From NCBI GenBank assembly GCA_903831655.1, contig CAIKYO010000230.1, positions 1-54,924 of the forward strand: DNA of 54,924 bases. Reading direction: 5' to 3'. Shown in pieces: positions 19,786-30,018 of this stretch. Position numbers and translations under genes: made by a program. The notes under the pieces are model-generated. The model was not told the origin of the DNA. It ran no database searches and saw only the letters and a list, made by a program, of their open reading frames with translations. How positions within the stretch are numbered: position 1 is the first letter of the stretch; the number at the start of each line of letters is the position of its first letter. Source of the stretch: an uncultured Burkholderiales bacterium (GTDB lineage Bacteria > Pseudomonadota > Gammaproteobacteria > Burkholderiales > Burkholderiaceae_C).

Positions 19786-20373
19786 ATGAATCAAAATCCA
19801 GTCAATCCCATCAAGCGTGTCGGCTTGTGCGTTTTAGTCGCAGCCTTGGCCGCATGCGCGCCCAACTTCAATTGGCGAGAGGTGCACCCTGAGGGTGAGG
19901 AGTTGACCTATCTCTTGCCTTGTAAGCCAGGGGTGGCCGAAAAAGAGGTGGATTGGGGAGCAGGGGCTCAGGCTTTGAGCATGCAGGGCTGTGAGGCCCA
20001 AGGATTCCAGTTCACCTTGGCGTGGCTCACGGTGCAGCCCTCTACCGATGTGGGTGCTTTGGAGGGGTTGTGGCTCAAAGCCTCTTGGGCTTCATTGAAT
20101 GGGGCCAATCCTCAAGCGTTGAGCCAACCGACGCTTTTGAAGCAGGAGGCTTTGGTGGGCAAGTTGACCACCACATTGGGCTCTCGGGCTTACTTTGAGG
20201 GCCAAAACGAGAGGGGCATGCAGGTCCATTGGGCCTGGTTCACCAAGGGCCACAAGCTCTACCAAGCGGGTATTTACAAGGGGGCGTCCGCACCGGCTCA
20301 AACCGCCAAAAGCACCCTGTCCCAGGAGGCACAAAAGGACGCGCTGGAGACCTTTTTTGAGAGTTTTCGTTAA
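19786..20373 (+). CDS. Hypothetical lipoprotein
   Basis: N-terminal hydrophobic stretch with lipobox-like ALAAC; no recognised domain. Confidence 0.7.
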   Translation: MNQNPVNPIKRVGLCVLVAALAACAPNFNWREVHPEGEELTYLLPCKPGVAEKEVDWGAGAQALSMQGCEAQGFQFTLAWLTVQPSTDVGALEGLWLKASWASLNGANPQALSQPTLLKQEALVGKLTTTLGSRAYFEGQNERGMQVHWAWFTKGHKLYQAGIYKGASAPAQTAKSTLSQEAQKDALETFFESFR

Positions 20374-20497
20374 AAGCAGGTGCCGTGGGGGATCCTTGGC
20401 CAAGTGGGGGGCGTTGAAATTGCATGTTGCGACAACGCTAAAAAGCGCCCATTTTGTGATTGAAAAGGCATAATTAGCACCCTAACTCAAGGCATCC

Positions 20498-20944
20498 ATG
20501 ACTAACCGAATAATGATCATTGCCCACGCGCCATTGGCCAAGGCGCTCAAGGACTGTGCATTGCATGTTTATCCTGATTGTGGTCAATACGTTACTGCCA
20601 TTGATATTCATGCACAAACCTCGCCCGAAGAGTCTTTGTCCACGGCTCGAGTGGCTTTGGATCAGTTGAGCGGCGAGGGAGTTTTGGTGCTCACCGATAT
20701 TTTTGGTGCAACGCCCTCCAACGTGGCTCAACAATTGATCACAGGCTCAAGTGCAAGGCTGGTGGCAGGGGTTAACTTACCCATGCTTCTCAGAACGGTT
20801 TGTTATTGCCACGAGTCCTTGGAAATGTTGGTCAATCGCGCTTTGGCTGGTGGCTCACAAGGCGTGATGCAAGTGGCCACCTCCGCTCCTCAAAATCAAA
20901 TTAAAAAATCCCATGATCCAAGCTCACACCACCATCAGCAATAA
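20498..20944 (+). CDS. PTS mannose/fructose-type EIIA component (regulatory PTS)
   Basis: MIIAHAPLAKALKDCA...VLVLTDIFGATPSNVAQQLI; followed by HPr and EI. Confidence 0.9.
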   Translation: MTNRIMIIAHAPLAKALKDCALHVYPDCGQYVTAIDIHAQTSPEESLSTARVALDQLSGEGVLVLTDIFGATPSNVAQQLITGSSARLVAGVNLPMLLRTVCYCHESLEMLVNRALAGGSQGVMQVATSAPQNQIKKSHDPSSHHHQQ

Positions 20945-21182
20945 ACTGGGACTGCACGCCAGGGCATCTGCAAAACTCACCAAACTCGCGAGCAGTTTTC
21001 CTTGCGAGGTCTGGATCTCCAAGGGTGAGAGGCGTGTCAACGCCAAGAGCATCATGGGCGTCATGATGTTGGCTGCCGGCATTGGGAGTGAGGTGACGCT
21101 AGAGGCCGAGGGCGAGCGCGATCAAGAGGCCGTGGATGCGATTCTTCAATTGATGTCGGACAAGTTCGACGAAGGCGAGTGA
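20913..21182 (+). CDS. ptsH: HPr phosphocarrier protein
   Basis: NKLGLHARASAKL active-site His motif and NAKSIMGVMMLAA Ser site. Confidence 0.95.
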   Translation: MIQAHTTISNKLGLHARASAKLTKLASSFPCEVWISKGERRVNAKSIMGVMMLAAGIGSEVTLEAEGERDQEAVDAILQLMSDKFDEGE

Positions 21183-21183
21183 G

Positions 21184-22946
21184 ATGACTTTCTCCATCCA
21201 CGGTTTGGCGGTTGCCCGAGGCATTGCCATAGGGCGTGCCGTCTTGGTCGCCTCAAGCCGGGTGGATGTGGCTCACTATTTCATCACGCCAGACCAAGTC
21301 GCCTCTGAGATTCGACGTGTTGCACAAGCGCGTGACGCGGTCGTCAAAGAAGTGCGCGCTCTGCAACAAAGCATGAGCAAGGACGCCCCCGCAGAGATTG
21401 CCGCCGTCCTTGAGGTCCATGTCATGCTCTTGGAAGATGAGTTGTTGGCTGAGGGCATCAAACACTGGATTGGTGAGAGGCTCTACAACGCGGAGTGGGC
21501 GCTCACCTCGCAGTTGGAGGTCGTGGCCAGACAATTCGATGAGATGGAGGACCCTTATCTCAGGGAGAGAAAGGCCGATTTGGAGCAGGTTGTGGAACGC
21601 GTTTTGCGCCACATGAAGGGCTTGCCAAGCGCGTTGCCCACCAAAAGAGCGGCCAAACCGGGTAGCGCCAGACAGCAAGATTTGCTCTTAGAAGACCAAG
21701 TCGATGTGCCATTGGTCTTGGTGGCCCATGATTTATCGCCCGCTGACATGATTCAGTTCAAGCAAAGTGTGTTTGCGGGTTTCGTCACCGACGTTGGGGG
21801 CAAGACCTCGCACACGGCAATCGTGGCTCGCAGCTTGGACATTCCTGCTGTGGTTGGCGCTCGCAGTGCAAGTCAGTGGGTGCGTCAAGACGATTGGGTC
21901 ATCATCGATGGCGACCAAGGGGTGATGATTGTCGACCCCTCGGCCATCATCTTGGCCGAATACGAATTCAAGCGCCGCCAAGCCGATTTGGAGCGCGAGC
22001 GCCTCACCCGCCTGCGTCACACGCCAGCCTTGAGCCTGGATGGGCAACGCGTTGAGCTCTTGGCCAACATTGAGTTGCCCGATGACAGCGAGCAAGCTTT
22101 GGCCGTGGGAGCGGTGGGTGTGGGCTTATTTAGGAGTGAGTTCTTGTTCATGGGGCATGACGGAAACTGCCCAACGAAGAAGAGCAGTACAACGCCTATT
22201 TGGCGGCTGTACAAGGCATGAAGGGCTTGCCAGTGACCATCCGAACGGTGGACATTGGTGCCGATAAGCCCTTGGATCGCTCACAAAAGGAGGATCACTA
22301 TTTGAACCCTGCATTGGGTTTGAGAGCGATCCGTTGGAGTTTGGCCGATCCTGAGATGTTTCTCACCCAACTCAGAGCCATTTTGCGTGCCTCAGCACAT
22401 GGCCAAGTGCATTTGCTCATTCCGATGTTGGCCCATTTGAGAGAGATCCGTCAAACGCTCTCGCTCTTGGAGCAAGCCAAAAAAGACTTGGACAACCGTG
22501 GCCAAGCGTATGGCCCCTTGAAGGTGGGTGCCATGATTGAGATTCCAGCAGCGGCGCTTAGCATGCCGTTGTTTTTAAAGTATTTTGATTTCGTCTCCAT
22601 TGGCACCAATGATTTGATTCAATACACATTGGCCATTGACAGAGCGGACGAGTCGGTGGCCCATTTGTACGATCCCTTGCACCCTGCAGTGCTGCGCTTG
22701 ATTGCTCACGCCATTCAAAGCTGCAAGCAAGCGGGCAAGGGTGTGAGTGTGTGTGGGGAGATGGCAGGGGACCCCAGCCTCACCAAACTGTTGTTGGGTT
22801 TGGGTTTGAGGAGTTTTTCAATGCACCCCACCCAAGTCTTGACGGTCAAGCAAGAGATCTTGCGCACCGACATCAGCAAATTAACCGACTGGGCTCAGCG
22901 AGTGATTGAGGCCGAGGAGCCGGCCAAGGTGATCGATGCGCATTGA
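21184..22946 (+). pseudogene. ptsI: PTS enzyme I (EI), reading frame interrupted near 22160; conserved in two frames
   Basis: ORF 21184-22221 carries the phospho-His domain (GGKTSHTAIVARSLDIPAVVG) and starts FRSEFLFM; the remainder continues in frame 22161-22946 (KLPNEEEQYNAYLAAVQGMKGLPVTIRTVDIGADKPLD ... VSVCGEMAGDP). May be a true frameshift, a recoding site or a sequencing error. Confidence 0.85.
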
Positions 22947-22994
22947 AGCCGTCAATGCCCATGGCAATGTCTTATTTGTGATCAAGGAAACGGG

Positions 22995-23900
22995 ATGCCG
23001 AAATTTTGTGCCAATTTATCCATGCTCTACACGGAGTACCCCTATTTAGAGCGGTTTGAGCAAGCGCGCAACGATGGCTTTGAGGCCGTTGAGAGTTTGT
23101 TTCCCTATGAGCACGATTTGACACTTCAAGTGAGTGCACTGAAAGATTGTGGACTCCATCAAGTGTTGATCAACACCCCGCCAGGCGGCTTTAAAGCGCA
23201 AGATGTGACCCAAGCTTGGGCGAGTGGGGACCGCGGTGTGGCTTGTGACCCGGCACGGGTTGCCGAGTTCAAGGCGGGATTTGATTTGGCACTGAGCCAT
23301 GCAAAGGCACTGGGTAGCCAGCGAATTCATGTCATGGCGGGGTGCATACCTGGCGAGTACAGGTCTCAGTTTGTGGACCCCTCAGCGCCTCTCGCGCAAA
23401 CCAGCTCTGGGGCTGCCAGCACGCAAGGTCCGCTTCTCGATACCTATTTAGACAATTTGGCGTGGAGCGCAAAGCTGGCCAAACAAGAGGGCATCACCGT
23501 TCTCATTGAGCCCATCAACACCCGAGACATTCCCTTTTATTTTTTAAACCGACAAGCCCAAGCGCATGCTGTGATTGATGCGTTGGGTGTGGACAATGTG
23601 AAGGTCCAAATGGATTTGTACCATTGTCAAATTGTGGAGGGCGACTTGTCTCGCAAAATTTCGCAATACATGCCGACGGGCTCGATTGGACATTTTCAAA
23701 TTGCAGGGGTCCCCGATCGCCACGAACCCGACGCGGGAGAGGTGTTCTACAGCGCTTTGTTTGATTTGATCGATCAAATCGCTGTTGACACCGCATGGAG
23801 TGGTTGGGTGGGCTGTGAGTACAGACCCCGTCTTGGGGCCGTCCCAGGGGCCACCTCCCAGGGTTTGGGCTGGTTCAAGGCCTTGAGAGAGTCTCACTGA
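22995..23900 (+). CDS. hyi: Hydroxypyruvate isomerase family protein (TIM barrel)
   Basis: FCANLSMLYTEYPYLERFEQARNDGFEAVESLFPYEHD; IEPINTRDIPFYFL; HFQIAGVPDRHEPD. Confidence 0.9.
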   Translation: MPKFCANLSMLYTEYPYLERFEQARNDGFEAVESLFPYEHDLTLQVSALKDCGLHQVLINTPPGGFKAQDVTQAWASGDRGVACDPARVAEFKAGFDLALSHAKALGSQRIHVMAGCIPGEYRSQFVDPSAPLAQTSSGAASTQGPLLDTYLDNLAWSAKLAKQEGITVLIEPINTRDIPFYFLNRQAQAHAVIDALGVDNVKVQMDLYHCQIVEGDLSRKISQYMPTGSIGHFQIAGVPDRHEPDAGEVFYSALFDLIDQIAVDTAWSGWVGCEYRPRLGAVPGATSQGLGWFKALRESH

Positions 23901-23985
23901 AGAAAACCAAGGTTTTCGGGGGGGCGCTTGGGCTTTGATACCCCACAAGGTACCCAACCCCTCAGCGCAACACCCCAAGCGAGAG

Positions 23986-24738
23986 TTAAAGGGGTGTGGC
24001 GCCTTCTTGGGTGGCAAGGACCAAGCCCATGAGGGCTGCGGTCTCGGCTCTCAAAATGCGAGGGCCCAAGGAGAGGGCTTGAAATCCAGCGTCGAGTGCC
24101 AAGGAGACCTCTTCGCTGTGTAGACCTCCCTCAGGGCCACTCAAAATTTGAACCCACGGGCCTTGACTGGCTTGACTTTCAGATGGCGCAGGCCTTGCAC
24201 GTTCTGGGGGCACCGTAGAGAGCACCCAGCGCTGACCCAAAGCGGGCTCGACCAAGGTTTTGAGGGAGGCCAGCAAAGGTTGAGGCACATCGATTTGGGG
24301 CACGGTGTTGCGACCGCATTGCTCACAGGCCGCTTGAGCAATGGAGAGCCAGTGGGCCGTTTTCTTGTCGGCTCGCTCACCAGTGAGCCTGAGCACCGAG
24401 TGCTGGGTCATGATGGGGGTGATGCGTGCAACGCCCAATTCGGTGGCTTTTTCAACCAACCAATCCATGCGTTCGTTTGCAGGCATGCCGACCAAGAGTT
24501 GCACTTGGCGCACGCATTCACGCTCGGTGTGGGTGTGATTCAAGATGCGCACCTCCACCGTGTGTTTGCCCATTTTGAGGATCTCAGCTTGGTATTCACC
24601 ACCGTGGCCATTGAAAAGCGTCAAGGCGTCCTTGGGTTGTAGCCGCAAGACTTGTACGTGTTTTGCAGCTTGAGGGGGGAGCTCAATGTCTTGGAGCTCT
24701 TTTAATGGAATGGGGCAGTACAGGCGGGGCATGTTCAC
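23986..24738 (-). CDS. rsmE: 16S rRNA (uracil1498-N3)-methyltransferase
   Basis: MPRLYCPIPL...; VEKATELGVARITPIMTQHSV; ILSGPEGGLHSEEV; SLGPRILRAETA. Confidence 0.93.
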   Translation of the reverse strand: MNMPRLYCPIPLKELQDIELPPQAAKHVQVLRLQPKDALTLFNGHGGEYQAEILKMGKHTVEVRILNHTHTERECVRQVQLLVGMPANERMDWLVEKATELGVARITPIMTQHSVLRLTGERADKKTAHWLSIAQAACEQCGRNTVPQIDVPQPLLASLKTLVEPALGQRWVLSTVPPERARPAPSESQASQGPWVQILSGPEGGLHSEEVSLALDAGFQALSLGPRILRAETAALMGLVLATQEGATPL

Positions 24739-25955
24739 TGACCTCTAGGGCCCAGGGTGAAGGCTTGAATGGGGGCGATGTTCTCCACGTGGTCGATGAG
24801 TTTCAAAAGGGGCTTGAGTTCTCGATAGCGCGAGCAAGTGGCACGGATGTAGTGCACAAAACGGGGGGTGTCGGCCAAGTAATGGTGCTTGTTGTCTCGA
24901 AGTGATAGCCTGGCAAAGATACCTGCCACCTTCAAATGCCTTTGAAGAGCCATCCATTCAACGGCTGAATAAAAGGCGCCAAAGTCTTGGGAAAACCCGT
25001 CTTCCTCGAGCAAGCCTTTCGCTCTTGCACGCTCCCAGTAGCGAATGGTGATGTCGAGCACAAACTCTTCGGGCCAGCTGATGAAGGCGTCTCGCATGAG
25101 ACTGGCGATGTCGTAGGTGATGGGGCCATAGACGCTGTCTTGATAATCCAACACGCCCAAAGGGGCGTCGTTGGAGGTGGGCAGCATTAAATTGCGTGGC
25201 ATGAAGTCTCGGTGCACATAGGACTTGGGAGCGCTCAAGTTCTTTTGGATGATGAGCTCATACACCGGCAAAAGGGTTTGTTTCAGGTGCACTTGCAGCT
25301 CTGCCTCTTGGACCCCTTTGGCTTGTCGCAAATACCACTCGTCAAAGAGGCTCAATTCGCGCTTCAAGAGAGCGTGATCGTATTCGGGCAAGGTGTTTGG
25401 GCGCGAGGAGAGTTGCCACAAGATCAGGGCATCAATGGCTTTCTCAAACAGCATTTGGGTCTTTGCATCGGGCTCGCTCAAGGCCACAGGGGGCAGTGGC
25501 GGGGCCATCATGGCTTGAGCGCCGAGGGCCAAGGGTTTGGGCAAAGCCTGCATCATGGTGTTGGCGCCCAGGTCCTCCAAGAGCAAGAACCCTTGCGAGG
25601 CCGCGTATTCCAAGATCTGCGGTGCTTTGAGGCCCGCTTGGTGCATGAGAGAGGTGATGTTCACAAATCTAGAGGTGTCCTCTAGCTCGGGTGGGGCGTC
25701 CATGATGACCAAGGAGGGATGGGACGCATTCAAAGAGAGGACTCGAAGGTAGCGTCTGAAACTTGCGTCGGCTGAGGCCAAGGCGAGTGTGTCCGCCCTC
25801 AATTGGTGCTTGTCCACGAGCGGTGTGAACCACTGCACAAAGGCGTTTTCACGAGCCTCAGAGGACCATGTGATTGGGTTGGGGGCCGAAGTGCTTGAAT
25901 TTTGGGTCATATTTTCATCTGCTGTGTGTAAAAGAGTCGGCTGGCTCGAGGACAA
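24735..25955 (-). CDS. amgK: Aminoglycoside phosphotransferase-like sugar kinase (AmgK-like, N-acetylmuramate/N-acetylglucosamine kinase)
   Basis: ASFRRYLRV..VIMDAPPELED; YVHRDFMPRNLML; GVLDYQDSVYGPITYDIASLMRDA; divergent from lptD. Confidence 0.82.
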   Translation of the reverse strand: MSSSQPTLLHTADENMTQNSSTSAPNPITWSSEARENAFVQWFTPLVDKHQLRADTLALASADASFRRYLRVLSLNASHPSLVIMDAPPELEDTSRFVNITSLMHQAGLKAPQILEYAASQGFLLLEDLGANTMMQALPKPLALGAQAMMAPPLPPVALSEPDAKTQMLFEKAIDALILWQLSSRPNTLPEYDHALLKRELSLFDEWYLRQAKGVQEAELQVHLKQTLLPVYELIIQKNLSAPKSYVHRDFMPRNLMLPTSNDAPLGVLDYQDSVYGPITYDIASLMRDAFISWPEEFVLDITIRYWERARAKGLLEEDGFSQDFGAFYSAVEWMALQRHLKVAGIFARLSLRDNKHHYLADTPRFVHYIRATCSRYRELKPLLKLIDHVENIAPIQAFTLGPRGQ

Positions 25956-26075
25956 TAGGGGTTGTGAGCGATGTGGCTCTGGGATAATTCAAATTCTAGG
26001 TGCCAAGCGAGCCATTTCCAATGTTTGGTGACTTGGGCATGAATATTTTTTACTTTTGACTGTGACGCTTTCCAT

Positions 26076-28454
26076 TTGTTTTTGAAACGCTGGGTTTTTG
26101 TTTTGACATGGTTGGGTTGTGGGATGGGATGGGCACAAGCTCAGCCAAGCCCAGGCTCACCCACGCCCTCGCCCATTCGGTTGACACCCAGTGGCTTGCT
26201 ACAAGAGCGCGTGAGTGAGAGCATCAAACGAGAGTTGCCGTCTTTTTTTGAAGCCGATACCTTGCAAGGCCAAACCGAGGAGACGCTCAACATGCAAGGA
26301 GACGTGTTCATGCGCCGCGGCGACACGGTGGTGAAGGCTGACACCATGGAGTATGACAGCACACAGGACCGCATGAAAGCCACAGGAAATGTGCGTGTCA
26401 ACAAGGCAGGTAATTTGTACACGGGGCCCGTGCTGGAGTTGGAGGTGGGAAGTTTTGAGGGGTTTTTCACACAACCCTCGTTTTCTTTTTTGAGAAACGG
26501 GGCGTATGGTGAGGCCTCCAAAATTGATTTTGTGGATGAGCAGCATGCGGTCATTCACGACACCACCTTCACCACCTGTCGTGTCAAGCCGGGCCCGGAG
26601 TGGTTGCCCGATTGGATTTTGAGAGCTCAGGCGATTCACATCAACAACGAGACCAATGAGGGGCAAGCAGAGGGTGCGGCCCTGAGCTTCAAAGGGGTGC
26701 CCATTTTGCCCATCCCCTCCATCAGTTTCCCTTTGAGCTCAGAGCGCAAGTCAGGTTTGTTGCCCCCGACCATGGGACTAGACAGTTTGGGTGGATTTGA
26801 ATACACCCAGCCCTATTACTGGAACATCGCCCCCAACCATGACGCCACACTCCAAGCGACCACATGGAGCAAGCGAGGTTTGAGTTTGGGGGGCGAGTAC
26901 CGCTATTTGGAGCAAGTCAATCCAGATCAAAAGGGACAAATTCGATTGGACTACATGGAGCACGATTTGCTCAGAGGTCAATCGCGCTGGGGGGTCTGGG
27001 ATCAAAACCAAGGTGTGTTTGATGTCATGGGTGAGCGCCTTGGGCTCAATGTGAACATCAAGCGGGTGAGTGATGACAATTATTGGCGAGACTTTGCCTC
27101 TGCCTCCAGTCCAATCACGGATCGTTTGTTGCCCACCGATGTGGCGATCAATTGGAGTCGTGGAGCGTTCAGCTCAACATTGAGGAGTTTGAAGTGGCAA
27201 ACGCTCCAAGACCCCACGGCGCCCATCATCCCGCCCTTTGATCGTTTGCCGCAGTGGACCACTCGTTTCACGCCCTATTTTGGGAATTTGCAGGTGGGTG
27301 TGCAAACCGATGTCACGCGTTTCGAGGGGGCCGATGCCTCATTGAGCTGTGTCGTGACCATCGCCAATTGTCAGACCAATGGAGAGCGCGCGCTGGTTGC
27401 AACGCGTTTGAGTTATCCCGTGAATTTGGAGTATTTGACGGTGACACCCAAGGTGAGTGTGCTGGGTCGGACCTACCAGTTTGACACGCCACTTTTGAGC
27501 ACAGGACAAAAGAGTGCCAGTGTGACGGTGCCCACCTTTAGCTTAGACATGACCACCGTGCTTGAGAGGCCCTACAGTTGGGGCGGATCCAGTTTCATCC
27601 AGACCTTGGAGCCGCGGGTGTTTTTTGTCGATACCCCATACCGCGATCAAAACTTCTTGCCGGTTTATGACACGGGTAGGAATGACTTTAATTTTGCAAC
27701 CGTTTACACCGAAAATGCATTTTCAGGCTATGACCGTGTATCCGATGACAAACTCTTGACCATGGGGGCAACCTCACGTCTTATCGCCGAAGAGAGTGGT
27801 GAGGAGAAAGCACGGTTCAGTGTTGCACAACGCTTTCGCTACCAAACGCAACGCGTGATGCTTCCCACCGATTTGGCCCCTTTGAGTGACCATGTGGACG
27901 ATTTGCTCTTGGGTGCGACTTTGAACCTGAGCAAGACCTTCAGGGCTGACTCCACACTACAGTATGATCCCGCAACACATGAGTCCATGCAGACCAAAAT
28001 TGGAGGTCGTTATTACCCTTCAAATTACCGACTTTTCAGCATGGCCTATAGTTTTCAAAGAGACGTGCACAGTGAGCTGATTGACATGGCTTGGCAGTGG
28101 CCGCTCAATGATTTGTGGCAAGGGCGGGGACCGGACTTGGGACCAGGCAGAGGCATTGGAGAGAACAAGTGGTTTGGTGTGGGGCGTTTGAACTTTGACC
28201 TGCAAATGCACACGGTGGTCAATTCCATCGTGGGCTTTGAATATGACGCAGGTTGTTGGCTGGGTCGCATTGTTTTGGAGAGGCTCCAAGTTGCAACAAA
28301 CCAAGTCAATCAGCGTATCATGTTCCAGTTGGAGTTTGATGGGTTTACGAAAGTGGGCATCAGTCCCTTGCAAACTTTGAAAGAAAACATCCCCAGGTAT
28401 CAAAACCTTAGGGATAATTTAGATTCGCCAAGTCGATTTGGAAATTACGATTGA
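26076..28454 (+). CDS. lptD: LPS-assembly protein LptD
   Basis: 792 aa; LptA-like N-domain (KADTMEYDSTQDRMKATGNVRV), ERKSGLLPPTMGLDSLGGFEYTQPYYWNIAPNHDATL; upstream of surA. Start codon uncertain (TTG). Confidence 0.94.
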   Translation: MFLKRWVFVLTWLGCGMGWAQAQPSPGSPTPSPIRLTPSGLLQERVSESIKRELPSFFEADTLQGQTEETLNMQGDVFMRRGDTVVKADTMEYDSTQDRMKATGNVRVNKAGNLYTGPVLELEVGSFEGFFTQPSFSFLRNGAYGEASKIDFVDEQHAVIHDTTFTTCRVKPGPEWLPDWILRAQAIHINNETNEGQAEGAALSFKGVPILPIPSISFPLSSERKSGLLPPTMGLDSLGGFEYTQPYYWNIAPNHDATLQATTWSKRGLSLGGEYRYLEQVNPDQKGQIRLDYMEHDLLRGQSRWGVWDQNQGVFDVMGERLGLNVNIKRVSDDNYWRDFASASSPITDRLLPTDVAINWSRGAFSSTLRSLKWQTLQDPTAPIIPPFDRLPQWTTRFTPYFGNLQVGVQTDVTRFEGADASLSCVVTIANCQTNGERALVATRLSYPVNLEYLTVTPKVSVLGRTYQFDTPLLSTGQKSASVTVPTFSLDMTTVLERPYSWGGSSFIQTLEPRVFFVDTPYRDQNFLPVYDTGRNDFNFATVYTENAFSGYDRVSDDKLLTMGATSRLIAEESGEEKARFSVAQRFRYQTQRVMLPTDLAPLSDHVDDLLLGATLNLSKTFRADSTLQYDPATHESMQTKIGGRYYPSNYRLFSMAYSFQRDVHSELIDMAWQWPLNDLWQGRGPDLGPGRGIGENKWFGVGRLNFDLQMHTVVNSIVGFEYDAGCWLGRIVLERLQVATNQVNQRIMFQLEFDGFTKVGISPLQTLKENIPRYQNLRDNLDSPSRFGNYD

Positions 28455-28460
28455 TTCATT

Positions 28461-29954
28461 ATGATTAGAAGCACGCGAGAGATGATCTTTGGGGGAGCAC
28501 TGGCTCTAGCGCTTGGGGTGATGAGTTGCGCTCCAAGTTGGGCTCAAGGCATGAAACCCTCCATGAGTTCATCCCAAGGGCTCAGCAGCAAATCCCAACC
28601 CATTGCAATGGATCCTTCCTCACAGGGTTTGATGAAGGGCCCATTCAAAGAAAGCCAGGAGTTGTCAGCCAACTCCCAAGCACTGGGAAGACTGGTTGCA
28701 ACGCCCAACAATGCGGTGCAAAGGCCCTCAGACTTCATTGTTGCCTTGGTCGACAGCGATCCAGTAACCAATCAAGAGGTGATGATTCAAATGCAGCAAT
28801 GGTTGACCCAGATGGCCAGCCAAAAAGCCTCTCCCCCTCCCCGAAGTGAGTTTGTCAAAGAGGTGCTGGAGCGAGTGATCACCGAGCGCACCCAATTGGA
28901 CCATGCGCGAGAGCAAGGCATAAAAGTGAGCAAAGAAGATGTGCGCCAAGCTGAGTTGTCCTTGGCCACACGCAACGGATTGGGGCTGGAGGAGTTCAGG
29001 CAAAAAGTGGCCCAAACGGGTGTGAGTCAGAAGCAGTTTTTGCTGGAGTTGCAAAACGAATTGACCTTGCAGCGTCTGCGAGAGAAAGAGGTCAATGCGC
29101 GCATCAAGGTGAGTGAGCAAGAGATAGATCAGTACTTAAAGGAGATCAAGTCTCAAGACCGCAGCAATCAAATTGAGTTGGCTCAGATTTTGATTCAAGT
29201 CCCAGAAGGCGCCACAGCTGAGCAAGAGAAAGTGTTGCTCGCCAAGATCAATGCCTTGAAGGCACAAATCACGGCCGGTGAAAGTTTTGAGAGTGTTGCC
29301 AAGGCAAACTCACAAAGCTCAGACAAAGCCCAAGGCGGCCACATGGGCTTAAAGCCCTTGGCGCGTTACCCTGACTTGTTTGTCCACGCGGTAGAGAATG
29401 CACGCGTGGGCGATTTGGTGGGCCCGGTGAGGTCGGGTGCGGGTTTTCATTTGATCAAGTTCGTTGAACAAAGTGAGAACAATGCGTTGTTGAGCTCCAA
29501 CCAAACCCATGTGCGACACATTTTGTTGCGTGCGTCTGGACAAAACAGCGTGAACACCCTTCGCGTGAAAATGTTTGAAATCAAAAAACGTTTGGACAAC
29601 AAAGAATTGGATTTTGCGCAAGTGGCCAAAGAGCTGAGTCAAGACGGAACGGCTGAGCGCGGCGGGGACTTGGGCTGGGTGGGCTCGGGGGCCTTTGTGC
29701 CAGAGTTTGAAGAGGTGATGAACCACCTGAAGGTGGGCGAGGTCTCGGACCCAGTCGTCACGCGTTTTGGTGTGCATTTGATTGAGGTGCTTGAGCGTCG
29801 CAAAAACACCATGAGTCCCAAGGAGCAAAGGGAGTGGGCGCGCAATGCGTTGCGTGAGAAAAAATACGAGCAAGCCTACGCCGATTGGGCCCAAGAGGTG
29901 AGGGGCCGCGCTTTCATTGAATACCGAGATGCGCCTGAGACGCTGGTCAATTGA
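28461..29954 (+). CDS. surA: Periplasmic chaperone / peptidyl-prolyl isomerase SurA
   Basis: Two parvulin domains (...VRHILLRASGQ...GGDLGWVGSGAFVPEFEEVMNHL); follows lptD. Confidence 0.93.
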   Translation: MIRSTREMIFGGALALALGVMSCAPSWAQGMKPSMSSSQGLSSKSQPIAMDPSSQGLMKGPFKESQELSANSQALGRLVATPNNAVQRPSDFIVALVDSDPVTNQEVMIQMQQWLTQMASQKASPPPRSEFVKEVLERVITERTQLDHAREQGIKVSKEDVRQAELSLATRNGLGLEEFRQKVAQTGVSQKQFLLELQNELTLQRLREKEVNARIKVSEQEIDQYLKEIKSQDRSNQIELAQILIQVPEGATAEQEKVLLAKINALKAQITAGESFESVAKANSQSSDKAQGGHMGLKPLARYPDLFVHAVENARVGDLVGPVRSGAGFHLIKFVEQSENNALLSSNQTHVRHILLRASGQNSVNTLRVKMFEIKKRLDNKELDFAQVAKELSQDGTAERGGDLGWVGSGAFVPEFEEVMNHLKVGEVSDPVVTRFGVHLIEVLERRKNTMSPKEQREWARNALREKKYEQAYADWAQEVRGRAFIEYRDAPETLVN

Positions 29955-30018
29955 GAGTCTCTAGTGCCATGGGCCGTGGTGACGTTTCCTGCCCCCTGAT
30001 GTGCGGGGAGAGACGCTC

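Noticed and set aside
22160-22170. Canonical programmed -1 frameshift site in ptsI
   Set aside because: The heptamer C GGA AAC does not satisfy X XXY YYZ and no clear downstream pseudoknot was seen; sequencing error or mutation is more likely. Kept only as an alternative.
23902-23917. GAAAACC-AA-GGTTTTC inverted repeat after hyi
   Set aside because: Simple convergent-gene dyad without a T-tract on the + strand; at most a weak terminator.
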